A stretch of 64,000 nt of DNA from Gnetum montanum (Eukaryota > Streptophyta > Gnetopsida > Gnetales > Gnetaceae). The notes under the pieces were generated by a model. The model saw only the letters and a list, made by a program, of their open reading frames with translations, did not search any database and was not told the DNA's origin. The DNA is taken from contig MNCI01004832.1 in assembly GCA_015680685.1 (NCBI GenBank), positions 186,098 through 250,097 on the forward strand, written 5' to 3'. Positions 33,654 through 44,500 of the stretch are shown piece after piece. The position numbers and the translations under genes are program-made. Within the stretch, counting starts at the first letter, position 1. Each line of letters begins with the position of its first letter.

Positions 33654-34430
33654 TGATGAAGTATCATTGGCTGACTACATCAACACATTGTCATCAATGT
33701 AGCCTTGGTCCCATTGATGCATGGAAAGATGTGTCAATGTAGTATGATGTCAAGCTTATATAAATTCACGTACCCATCACAATTATGACACGTTATGTCA
33801 TTAGTGTAATCAAACTCTTGTAATTTTTTCCCCAGAGTTAGAATATTTTCTAAGTGCCCGTAGTATGAATTCAAGTGATTGTCTAGATCTTTATTTGAGC
33901 ATCTTGTGCTTGAACACATTGATGTGATTGACAATAAAGATTGAATTCTTAACTTTCATTGTAGCACTTGGAATAGATTAATATTTCTTACTTGGCATTT
34001 AGTTATTAATGCATTTTACATTCTTGCCTTAATTAATTAATACGTTTAATAAGGAACACATAAGTATGACGACTTCGAGCAACCCTTTAATGCATGGCAA
34101 TCTCAGTAGTGACCATTTGGTATGCCTAGTAATAGTCACTTGGTAACCCAGTAGCATTGAAATGAGTTCAAGATATGTACGACAAGTGAGCCTGGATACT
34201 TATGTTAGGCTAGTTGGTTTTAGAATTGTTAAATAGCTAGATTAGTTAATTATCAACCATTTACCTTTTCATCAATACTTAGGATATATATATATATCAT
34301 ATGCCTTAGCTCATATTTAACTATACATAAGAGTATGCACAAGTGAGAATTAAGAAGACAACGATCACATTTCCCTAAGTCACCATCTTTGTCTATAGCC
34401 ACACTTAGGAGCTAAGTCCACAAAATTCAA
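33654..34430 (+). repeat. 3' LTR of element 2, cut by the assembly gap
   Basis: It starts tgatgaagtatcattgg. A ctacat/atgtag inverted motif lies at 33675-33702 and a TATA box, tatataaa, at 33757-33764. It is colinear with 15007 to about 15735. The last roughly 60-70 bp fall in the gap. Confidence 0.88.
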
Positions 34431-35004
34431 NNNNNNNNNNNNNNNNNNNNNNNNNNNNNNNNNNNNNNNNNNNNNNNNNNNNNNNNNNNNNNNNNNNNNN
34501 NNNNNNNNNNNNNNNNNNNNNNNNNNNNNNNNNNNNNNNNNNNNNNNNNNNNNNNNNNNNNNNNNNNNNNNNNNNNNNNNNNNNNNNNNNNNNNNNNNNN
34601 NNNNNNNNNNNNNNNNNNNNNNNNNNNNNNNNNNNNNNNNNNNNNNNNNNNNNNNNNNNNNNNNNNNNNNNNNNNNNNNNNNNNNNNNNNNNNNNNNNNN
34701 NNNNNNNNNNNNNNNNNNNNNNNNNNNNNNNNNNNNNNNNNNNNNNNNNNNNNNNNNNNNNNNNNNNNNNNNNNNNNNNNNNNNNNNNNNNNNNNNNNNN
34801 NNNNNNNNNNNNNNNNNNNNNNNNNNNNNNNNNNNNNNNNNNNNNNNNNNNNNNNNNNNNNNNNNNNNNNNNNNNNNNNNNNNNNNNNNNNNNNNNNNNN
34901 NNNNNNNNNNNNNNNNNNNNNNNNNNNNNNNNNNNNNNNNNNNNNNNNNNNNNNNNNNNNNNNNNNNNNNNNNNNNNNNNNNNNNNNNNNNNNNNNNNNN
35001 NNNN
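34431..35004. other. Assembly gap (574 n)
   Basis: A run of n. It hides the end of the element 2 LTR, its right flank, and possibly distal promoter sequence of the TNL gene. Confidence 1.
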
Positions 35005-35487
35005 TGAGAATAGCTCTTAGTTCTCTCGAAAGAAAAAACACATACCTACGTGGTACATATTTGAAATTTCTCTAAACAGAGCGTGTTAGAAGATGGACCC
35101 TCTGACCCGTTTATATCATCTAACGTACCGTTTTCTTCTTAATAAAAAGGAGGCCGTTTTTGCGCCTCAAATTTGTTTTTTTTTTTCTCCACCTTGCTAA
35201 TTGCTCTGGGCCTTTAGTGGGATTTACCCAGTTGTTCATATCATCGGCTGTACCAAACTGTTTTCTTTTTCATTGCTTTCGCAGCATGTGCACACACAAT
35301 CCAAAACCTCCCTGTCGGCCTTAACTATTTTGATGCATTTCTTATTCATTCATGCCTTTTGCCTCTCACATGATGCGAAAATTATGCCTGTACCATCATC
35401 ATAGTTGGTACCGAGAACTGGGATGATCACTGTTTACTGTTTACGGCTGAAAAAAGTGTATACTATCAATTCTACACTATCATGTAA

Positions 35488-35720
35488 AAGAAAATGAATT
35501 TTAAAATGATATTTTTGAAAATATTTGCTACTTAAAATTGTAATCATCTATCTATCTGTAAAATTATCGTGTAAGTACAAGCTATGCATACATTAAAAGA
35601 TCTTTAATGCAGTAAATGCTTTGATTGCAAGCAATCATGCAAAGAAATTTTGAAATGATATTTTTAAAAATATTTAATACTTAAAGCTGCAACCATCCAT
35701 TTATAAAACTATCATGAGCT
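35488..35720. repeat. Two diverged direct copies, about 150 bp apart, upstream of the TNL gene
   Basis: 35488-35570 (aatgaattttaaaatgata..., atatttgctacttaaaattg) is repeated as 35639-35716 (gaaattttgaaatgata..., atatttaatacttaaagctg). The second copy contains the TATA-like sequence. Confidence 0.65.
35701..35708 (+). promoter_or_regulatory. Candidate TATA box of the TNL gene
   Basis: The sequence ttataaaa lies about 215 nt upstream of the start codon, which would give a 5' UTR of roughly 180 nt. The DNA from 35005 to 35919 otherwise shows no element and is less AT-rich than the flanking repeats. The position is a guess without transcript data. Confidence 0.3.
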
Positions 35721-35919
35721 GGTCAGTGTGCAACAGTAGTTTCCTGCACTACTTTTCAGTCTTGCCGATTCCCGTCTGTACGTGTCTTCTGGGCCTTGCG
35801 AAATTGCAGTAAAAAAGCAAAGCCAACTCGTGTACTATTACACTTGCTGAGAAAATTATCACATCAATCTGCAACCTGCAGTTTCATTCCTGCGAATTCT
35901 CTGCAAAAAAGAAAGCAAA

Positions 35920-38900
35920 ATGTCCCAAACCAGTAGTAGTAGTTTGAAGAGGAGTTTGGCAGAGGCGGAGCAGCCAGAATGTGGACGACAACTCAAGGTG
36001 CAGCGTTTGCAGCAGCAGGGAATCACAATATCAAAGGCAGAAGCAGCAACGGCCTGCAAGTTCCAGGTATTCATAAGTCACAGAGGCCCCGACACAAAAA
36101 CGACTTTAGCTTATCACCTCTACGATCTGCTACGGCACAGAGGCGTTGAGGCTTTTTTGGATAAAGAAGAACTGGAGACGGGCCAAACTTTTCCAGACGC
36201 CATTCAAGATGCCATCGCAGCAACCACAGTGGATGTGTGTATTATTTCCAGTGGATACGCACAATCGTTTTGGTGTCTCAAGGAATTGGAGATGATGATA
36301 GATAAACACGAAAAGGGCACTTGTGTGCTGATTCCAGTCTTTTATGATGTTGATCCATCGGATGTCCGATGTCTGAAAGGGGCATTTGGCCAGGGCTTCT
36401 TGAAGCACGCAGGCAGATACGATGAAGAAACCCTGCAAAAGTGGAGAAACGCTCTCCAGAAACTTGCAGATATCAGCGGATTCCAAGGAAAAGGGTAAGC
36501 CGTACATGTTACCTTTGCACTATTGCTATTCTGTTTCTATCTGAATGAATTTTCTGGTAAGACCTGGAAAGTGCTGTGTTTCTATCTGAAAGAATTTTCT
36601 GGTAATACCTCTAATACCTCTAAAGTTGTTTTAGTGTGCTTATTATTACTCACATTCAAGTTGTAGTTTACCATATATAGCTGGCAGCTTTTTCCCCGAA
36701 GACCTTCGTAATCCTACCAAATTTATGCTATACTTCTTCCTTATTGCTGTAGTTGTTCTGTATTAAATACAATAAAGTTGATTATATCGCCCCTTATATA
36801 CTGTGAAAAGTTCCATGTTATTTGGATTTTGGAGAGATTAGAACCCATAAATAATTGTAGATACATCTCAAGATGTATAGTCCAATTGACACTTGAATCG
36901 CACCCATGACTTGAAGCTTTCAAATTAAAAGTTTTAACACTAACCTTACACCTCATTGTTCATATGACAAAGATAACATACACAACATAATAATTTCAAC
37001 TCTTCTACACTCATGCATATTGATGTCCAATTAAAATAATAACTACATTGATGTCCAATTAAAATAATAACTACTTTGTGTTAGGTGCAAATAATAGCTG
37101 TATCTAGCTTGCTGTCGTCAGATTGTTGTGCAATGTATGTATTTCTACGTTCATGCTTACTCATTATGACCACGTATAAATTTGCCATGTTTAAAACTGT
37201 AAAACTGCAAGGGCAGGGGCAGCTCTTTCTGCACTTCTATATAAACTGAAACTACATGGAATTTGAAAATGTGTTTCAGCCATTAACATTTATGTGGTAT
37301 ATACAGGATAGCTTGAGAACTTCAGCTTGTTTATTGAACCATTTCTTATTTTCTGACTAAGTTTTTTCCCCTAGGAGAATGCTTCTTGGAACATTCTTCT
37401 TCTTCAGAGCCTGGCACTGAAATATATAGTTGATTTGCTTAAAACTATTTGTAACAGCACTTTTGATGGGCTCTGATCTGTATCTGATTTTGATTAAAAA
37501 TCAGTGACGCTTGATTAGCAGTAATGATTTTTGTTTTTAACCTGGTTGCTTGTAGAGATGTTTGCATGGACATTGTTAAAAGAATATGCCAAGAACTTGA
37601 TGTTAGATACATTTCACCCCCTACTGAAATAGTTGGAATGCAAGAAGAACTATTCAAAATAAGAAATTCCATAATGGAAGGTTGCCAAGAAAGTCGTGCT
37701 GTAGCTTCAGTGGAAATAAGTGGCATTGGAGGCATCGGGAAAACTACTTTTGCAAAACTGCTTTACAATGCAATTTACTCTCATTTTGATAGGCACTGTT
37801 TCATCGAAGATGTTAATGGAATCATCGAAAAGAATGGTATAACTGCGGTCCAGAAGAAGCTTATGGTTAAGCTTTTTGGTTATTGTCCAGACAATGATTT
37901 CAGTATAATGGATGGAAAGCAAATGTTAATGAGGAAGTTGCACAATGTGAAGATTTGTGTTGTGCTGGACAATATTGATTGCAAAAATTGTTTGAGCAAG
38001 ATATTCATTGAAAATGGTGCCTCTCTCTCCCCTAGCAGCACCATCATTGTGACTAGCAAAGAAAAAGGAGTTTTGAAATTTGACAATAGGGTTGCACAAT
38101 ATTGTGAGAACTTGATTTCCCTTGAAATACCAAAACTTTCCTTTCATAAATCAAAGGAAGTGTTTTGTAATAATGCATTTGGAAAAGGAGTAAGTGTGCA
38201 AGGTGAATTCAACGACCTGGTGAGTAAATTTGTTAAAAAATGTGATGGCATTCCCTTAGCATTACAGATATATGGTAAACAGGTGTACAGAAGGGAGAGG
38301 ACATTTTGGGAAGAGTTTTGGAATGCAGTGCAATCTAGTCTCCCATCAGACCTTAAGGAATTTTTAAAACTCAGCTATAATAAGCTTGATCAGCTTGAAC
38401 AACGTTTGTTTCTAGATGTGGCAATCTTTTTACGTGGGGAAAAAGTTAACCTTTTAAAAGAAATCCTGGAAGATGACCCAAAGAAATGTCAAGTATCAAT
38501 TACCTTGGATAAATTGGAGGCAAAGCTGTTTGTGCGTATAAAAGATGGATATGTTTATATGCATGATGTGCTTGTGGACTTGGGAAGGGCAATAGTTGAA
38601 GATGAAAATCTTTGTCCTGGCCGTCGTAGTCGTTTGTGCCATGCTTCTGATGTCAGAAACATATTATCAAATGAGTTGGTATGACAATTTTCAATTTATT
38701 TTTATAACAATCACTTTTTGGGACTTTGGATTCATTTTTAACATTTAAATGTTTGAGTTTGAACCAAACTATTGGTATGCATCAGGGTTCCGAAAAGGTA
38801 GAAGGATTGAGCTTAGTTACAGGAGGTTGTGCAGTATTGGATGAAGATGACAATGGAGATTCCTGTCCATGGTCAGCTGATGCATTCGAAGCAATGCCTT

Positions 38901-41583
38901 CTTTGAGATTTCTGATTCTTGATGGTGATTGCATTCAAGGTACTGCTTACATATGCAATTCAAGATGATGCAATTTTTACTTTAATGGTTAAAGTTGGAT
39001 CCACCTTAATGAATTATCTATACCTTTCGTTGAAGACTGCTGATAACCTTTGCCCTTATTTTTGTCTGTGTATGCAAGGTGATTTTTCAAAGATATCAAA
39101 ACAACTATTATGGCTGAAATGGACTCATTTTCCACATGAATCTATACCCCCTGCTTTATGTATAAAACATGTCAGGGTCCTGGACCTGAGTCAAGGAAAA
39201 CAGTCACGGCTATGGGAACATCGTGGAAAAGTGAGTTTGGACCTTTGCTCTAATGGTGTGTTTGATTGCTTGGATTTGTGGATGTTGAATCTTTGAATAT
39301 GTTAAATTCAGAGATTTATGAATACTAAAAATCAATAAAAGTAGAAGAATTCTATAAGATACAGAATCACACAAAACTAAACAACTTTATTAATCTCAAA
39401 ATACAGCATCCGAAGACTCATGTAACCAAACACACCGGAAAGCTTGCAAAATTTATCTCATGTATTGTTAAATGACAGACTTAATGCATTTTGTCAAGCA
39501 GGAGGCTCCTGTAAACCTGCGAGAACTCAATTTGTGGAACTGCAGCCAACTACAAAGACTTCCAGAGTTCTCTGTGAAGTTTAGACAGCTGTCCGTTGTT
39601 AAACTTGTTGGATGTGAGGCTTTGGAACTTATCCCAAATAGCTTTGGCTTATTACAAGGATTGAAGTGTCTGCATTTAGAGCAGTGCAATGCTTTGGAAC
39701 TACTTCCAGATTCATTCGGTGATCTGAGGAAATTGCTTGAGTTGAAAGTTTGGGCCTGCAGCAAATTCAAGTCTTTGCCAAGGACGTTTGGCAAGCTACC
39801 ACAGATACAGCGTCTGCAATTACAATATTGCATGAATTTAGAGATTGCAGAGAATTCTTTTGGAGATGTCAGTACTCTCCAAGAAGTAAGCATTCAACAC
39901 TGCAAACTGCTGAATCTGCCTAGTCAAGTAAGTGGACAGAGTCACCTTCGAAGGCTGGAAGTGGTTAATGCAAAACCCAACTGCATTGCTTCCGATTTCC
40001 TGTTTCCGGAGAGGTCAAAAACACTCACTCCTGAAATTCATCATCAGTTGGATGAGGATATCTTATACATATCCGAAATCAATTTTCTGAGACTAAGCGG
40101 TCTTCAAGTCACAAAATTCCGGGAACCTGTGGGCACACTTAACATATCATCATCTCTGGAATCACTAGATCTTACTAATTGTTGGTATCTAGAACAGCTG
40201 CCAAAATGCATTGGCAACCTTGCACATCTACGGATTCTGTCTCTCCATGGATGCCTCAGTCTTACAGAGCTTCCACAATCCATTGGCAACCTTGCAAGTC
40301 TACAATATTTGAAGATTTGGTTTTGCTTGAATCTACAAGAACTTCCAGAATCGATTGGAAAGCTTTCACATTTGTATGGCCTCGATATCTGGAGCTGCTG
40401 GAATTTGCCAGAGCTTCCGGATGCCATTGGCAACTTAGAAAATTTGGCATGGTTAAAGATTGAAGATTGCCCTGTTCTACAGGGATTTCCGGCTTCTTTG
40501 GGGCGTCTTTCGAATTTGAGAGTACTCAGAGTCTCTGATTGTTGGATGGTGGAAGCCATAGATACCAGTGATATGTCTAATCTTGAATCTCTGGAATTTG
40601 CTCGATGTATCAATCTCAAGAGCATTGATGGGCTTTCAGGCCTTAACAATGTTTACGAAGTTAGTATTTATGGATGTTTAAACCTTCAAATCATGTCGGG
40701 TTTACCTTTCCAGAGGCTGAGAAGGCTGCATATCCAAGGGTGTTGGCAGTTATACGAGGCGAACAAGTTAGCGGACATGCGTCTCTCCTTCAACGACTGT
40801 TTTCTTCAAAGAAGAGATGACATGCATTTTGTTGAGGTAATCAAGCAATATTCGGTTAAATTAGCACATGCATAGAAATTCTTATTCTTATATTTTGTGT
40901 TGTAATTTGATTAGAAATTACAGAAGCATTTAGTGCAGACATTCAATGCAAAAGTGAACGCCTCAGTCTTTCCTGGAGTGAGAGAGAGGGTTACACTTTG
41001 GGTTACAGATTTGAATAACGACCAAAGTAATTTCTTATTTTTCACTAACATACGTACACTGGGTCCTGAGCCGGCAATAATAGACATAGGTGGAGGAGGA
41101 TTTTCTACTGTAATAGTTTGCTTACTTTCAGCAGTTACCGTGGAGGAGTTTCAAAAAGACAATCCTCCACCAGAAACTGAATACACATTCCAATTTGGAC
41201 ATCGTTACGGAGTGCAAGATCATTACAAATTTCGATTGAAAGGGCCTGGCCCTTGTGAGGCTTCATTCACGCAGTATGGTTGCGGACAACAAATTCACTT
41301 TGGTATATTTTTCGACCGGTCATTTATTCCCTGGGCAGGGCATGCTAAACTAAGAATCGACATAAGTAAAACATCTTATTATCCATGTCATGAAGCAGTG
41401 GTGAAGGATTGGTGGCTGATTTTTCTGCGGAATGATGAAAAACAGGAGGATACCATTAAGCAGGTTACTGACATCTTTTATTCAGAACTCAAATCAAAAC
41501 ACACGGTTCTTGATAACAGAACTCTTCATGGCGAAACAGAAGGCATGATAAAATGGAAATTGCATCAGTTAAGGTACTTCTGA
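35920..41583 (+). CDS. TIR-NB-ARC-LRR (TNL) immune receptor, six exons, 1332 aa
   Basis: Predicted exons are 35920-36494, 37556-38678, 38786-38939, 39079-39230, 39502-40836 and 40924-41583. All introns are GT-AG, phases agree, and the joined length is 3999 nt including the stop. The TIR domain is at about residues 46-188 (FISHRGPDTK; candidate NADase glutamate E122 in WCLKEL). NB-ARC is at about 193-540: P-loop GIGGIGKTT 248-256, Walker B VVLDN 327-331, RNBS-B TIIVTSK, GIPLAL 423-428, TIR-type RNBS-D FLDVAIFL, MHD 527-529. Leucine-rich repeats run about 600-1110 with a very regular 24-residue period. The last exon (219 aa) is a post-LRR domain with an FPG motif, possibly C-JID-like. As in its family, it is expected to be a cytoplasmic or nuclear sensor of pathogen effectors that triggers NAD-based cell-death signalling. 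The start fits the first Met before the TIR. An alternative last splice (donor after 41571, acceptor at 41680) would give a similar C-terminus. The effector recognised is unknown. Confidence 0.9.
36495..37555 (+). other. TNL intron 1 (1061 bp), with repeats
   Basis: Donor AAGG|GTAAGC and acceptor TTGTAG|A join a codon split after two bases (GG|A, Gly), as expected between TIR and NB-ARC exons of plant TNLs. The intron contains a near-direct duplication (36531-36571 and 36572-36608, both with ttctatctgaa.gaattttctggtaa). It also holds SINE copy B and a perfect 28-bp tandem duplication (37021-37075, tgatgtccaattaaaataat...). Confidence 0.85.
36830..36963 (-). mobile_element. tRNA-derived SINE, copy B, in TNL intron 1
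   Basis: On the minus strand it reads aacaatgaggtgtaaggttagtgttaaaac, then a box B-like gggtgcgattcaagtg, then a body ending attatttatgggttctaat. It aligns end to end with copy A (14378-14522). Orientation is opposite to the gene. No clear target-site duplication is seen. Confidence 0.65.
39255..39436. mobile_element. MITE-like insertion in TNL intron 4
   Basis: Terminal inverted repeats are ggtgtgtttgatt at the left and the reverse complement of ggtgtgtttggtt at the right (aaccaaacacacc, ending 39436), bounding an AT-rich 182-bp unit with no coding capacity. Such termini are seen in hAT- and PIF/Harbinger-derived MITEs. I cannot see a clean target-site duplication, so the superfamily is undecided. 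It makes up most of the 271-bp intron (39231-39501). Confidence 0.6.
40130..40500 (+). repeat. 72-bp DNA-level repeats in the LRR exon
   Basis: Successive LRR units share near-identical DNA such as cattggcaaccttgca at 40210 and 40282 and related forms at 40354 and 40426, all 72 bp (24 codons) apart. The encoded unit is roughly LxxLxIxxCxxLxELPxSIGNLxx. This indicates LRR expansion by unequal exchange. Confidence 0.8.
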
Positions 41584-44500
41584 TGATGATCCTTTTCGTA
41601 GCCGACTGCATTTTATTGTTGGGTCAATGTAATATGATGAAGAGAATGAAGACACTTAGGCTGACACAATAATTTTGCAGGGGACAGGGTCTGCGATGAG
41701 GCGACTTGCTTGAGCGAAGGCGCTTAATGGATTCTAGGCACAGAGGCTTTGTATGTAACGGAACCTCGAAACTTATGGATTAAAATAAGAATTATTTATA
41801 TTTTAGGAGAAAATTTGTTTTAAAAACTTCATAAACAAGTAAAGCACTTTGACATCGTTAGGCCCTTCCTCGTAAACATGAGGTTTACTTGATGAGGAGT
41901 AAAAATAAGATTTTGGTGCATTGTTACACTATGGATTTACTATGAAGTTTGAAAAATATTATTAAAAAAATTTATTAAGCATTCTAAGTAAGATTGGAAT
42001 ACAAGTTAAATTGGTAAATGTAATGTACCATTTCAATGCAAGATATTAGAAGAAAATATGGTGTTCAATGCTATTTTGATTATAGAGGCAATAGATTTGT
42101 TTTTAATGATAAGATTCCATTTGTGCTTTGCCAATTATGCATTGCAAATTGTGAGAAATTATAGCTGCGAAGTAGTTTCACCTTTGAGTTAAGGACGTTT
42201 TTCAAGCAGAATTATTTGCTTTCTTTTACATTTTGGCAAAGGTTTTGAAGCATCATTTGTTTCACCATTTTGTGAGCTTGTTGAGGATCAAAATAGATCT
42301 TCAATTTCTTATTTATTGAGCCATAAAACTCCATGCAATCATCCTTCATCCTAGGATTAGCAACTTCTTGGAAAGTATTTACAACATTTTTTTAATTATA
42401 TATCCAATGTGATTTGAGAGATCAAAGATTATAAAGGAAGGGGAAAATAGGCTATGCTTGAGCTTTAGGATTTTAATAAGGGAGGAAAGAGAAAAAGTAG
42501 ATTTATTGTCACCTCTAGCTTTGGTTAGAGAAAAGCAAAAGTGAATGTACCTACCCAAGTGCTGGTTAACTATGAAAATGAAAGTTGGTTGAGTCACTAT
42601 TTAATGTAGGTATCAACGATTAGAACCCTACAGTCTTAGATGTTGTAAGCATGCTTGAGGTGTGGGGAATGAGCCCTTGTATTTTAGAGCATTTTTTGGC
42701 TCATTTTAAGAAAAGGAGTGGTGTTAGCCAGGTAGTTGTAGGTTAGTTATGACTAGCAACCTAGTTATAGTACCTTCTTAATGTTTGGTTATTTGTTACA
42801 ATTAGGTGTGACTTGTAGCCAAATTGTAGTACCTTGTTCCTTCATATTTGAATGGGTGTGATTCATAACCTGGTTGATTTGTGGGGGAGGTACTAATCAC
42901 AATTAGATTGCAACCAAGTTCTAGGGGGCTAGTAAATTGTAGTACAATGAAACTAATAAGATTCTCAATTTTGGGAAAGGGAGATTATAAGATTGATGTG
43001 AATTGTAACATGCTAGTAAATTAGATGTATTATGAGATTTAGATTATGGCTTATTGATGTTGCATCTTCATGCACATTGATCTTGTTAGACTATAAGGTA
43101 GATACCATAGTCTAGATGGGTGTTTGGCAAGGATATTTGGCCATGTATGCTTGATGCATGGTTAATGATGAATTTTTTATATTCTTTTCTTTTCTCTTTT
43201 TGCAAGCTTGTTGATGAATGAGTCTTGAGTTTGAGTTGGTGACTGGATAGAGCGTATCATCAAGAAGTTGTAGATTTGGATTGATTTGGATTTGAGTTTC
43301 TAGATTGTGAAATATGCAAGTTGGAAGCTGTAGGAATAATAGGTTGTTGGTAAGTTTGTCTTTTCTAACCCTTACCTCCTATGATACCTATTGGTACCCT
43401 TTTTGACATTTTAATGTATTGAAAGCCTATGATTGGTCTATGGAAAGGTGCATTACTTAGTTTGGTGTCAACACTTGATTTAATCATAACCCTTGGATTT
43501 GTACTCATGCCTATATAAACCTAGCAATAGAACCCAATTTTATACATTTGACATTAGGAGATAACGAAATAGAAGATTCTATCGATTTGACAAGGTAAGA
43601 TGCATGAGAGGGAGTTTATGTAGTTTGCAGAGGATAGGTTGTGCATCCCTACTATTATCAATTTTTACTTTTTTTCATTATTAGATTCCCTTTCTTTTGG
43701 GTTTGGCAATTTTTTTATTAAGCCTTGTGTTACAGGTGAAAATTGTTGATTTATGACAAGGATTTGATCTATTGGTACAGAGTTTGCATGCATTTGTTGA
43801 TGTCAAAGGTAGAGATTATTATTATGCTTTCCTTGTTGATTCATTTGATAGGTCAATGTGCATGATTTGCAATGTCAATTTGTGATATATTGTCGATGTT
43901 GAACCTATGGATCTTTGCTTAGATTTATTTTTGATTACAAGATTATTCCTCCATATTTGATACACAAGGATGTTCTCATGCGATTGGACATTGTGAACCT
44001 TGGGATTTTGGTTACAGGGTTTTTGTTTGCAAATTTTGGATGGAAAAGTGTTTATTTTCTTTCTAATTTTTCTAAATTTGTCATTTTATTTAACAAATTT
44101 GGAATTTTCTTTTCATTTGTGCAACAAATTGTAGGAATAATTGCATTCCTGTTGTGCACTTAAGGTTGCTATTTTGGCATTTGGGAGTTTATACAAATTT
44201 TTCCTGTTTGTGGCAATTTCGGTTAATTCTACAAGGTAGAGTTCAACTCACAATCTACTTACACTAGATTTTGTAAAAAAACATGATTCATAATACCATC
44301 ACAATGCATACATGATCATCATTAAAAAAATTACATGGTGGTAGACTTGTGTTGATGTTGTAGTGGTTCCCAGACATTGCACTACAATTGTGGCCAAACT
44401 CATGGTGGTAGAGTTAACTAACATTTCAAATGATAGAAAACTTGCATTGGATTTATGGTTGATTAGTATTCAAGTCACATCAGGTAAAGTGTATTGTAAA

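Larger units (their letters stand above)
15007..34430 (+). mobile_element. Athila-like Ty3/gypsy retrotransposon, element 2, carrying a nested element
   Basis: The structure is 5' LTR, tRNA-Asp-type PBS, gag, protease, RT/RNase H, integrase, spacer, accessory ORF, PPT, 3' LTR. The 3' LTR runs into the assembly gap about 70 bp before its expected end, so the 3' target-site duplication cannot be read. Without the 6.5-kb nested insertion the element would be about 13 kb. All domains carry many stops and frameshifts, and the two LTRs have clearly diverged, so this is an old copy. Confidence 0.88.

Noticed and set aside
34427-35041. Apparent 204-codon minus-strand reading frame
   Set aside because: Almost entirely the run of n; it is an artefact of the assembly gap.
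37524-37555. Upstream Met codon as a possible separate start of an NB-ARC gene
   Set aside because: It lies in intron 1; the acceptor at 37554-37555 keeps phase with the TIR exon and the residues before it are not TNL-like.
39472-39501. Met at 39472 as start of a separate LRR protein
   Set aside because: The acceptor at 39500-39501 gives a phase-consistent join to the preceding exon, and the LRR wording begins after it.
40130-40500. CRISPR-like array from 72-bp spaced repeats
   Set aside because: Repeats are LRR codons in a eukaryotic exon; the 'spacers' are also homologous to one another.
39468-40649. Long minus-strand open frames opposite the LRR exon
   Set aside because: Mirror frames produced by the regular LRR repeats; no family similarity and no splice or start support.
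40837-40875. Continuation of the LRR reading frame to a stop at 40875
   Set aside because: A GAG|GTAATC donor at 40836 and an ATTACAG acceptor at 40923 join in phase to the long last exon, so the 40875 stop is intronic.
43915-44163. 82-codon hydrophobic plus-strand frame
   Set aside because: AT-rich, Phe/Ile/Leu-biased translation as expected by chance; no context or motif supports a gene.
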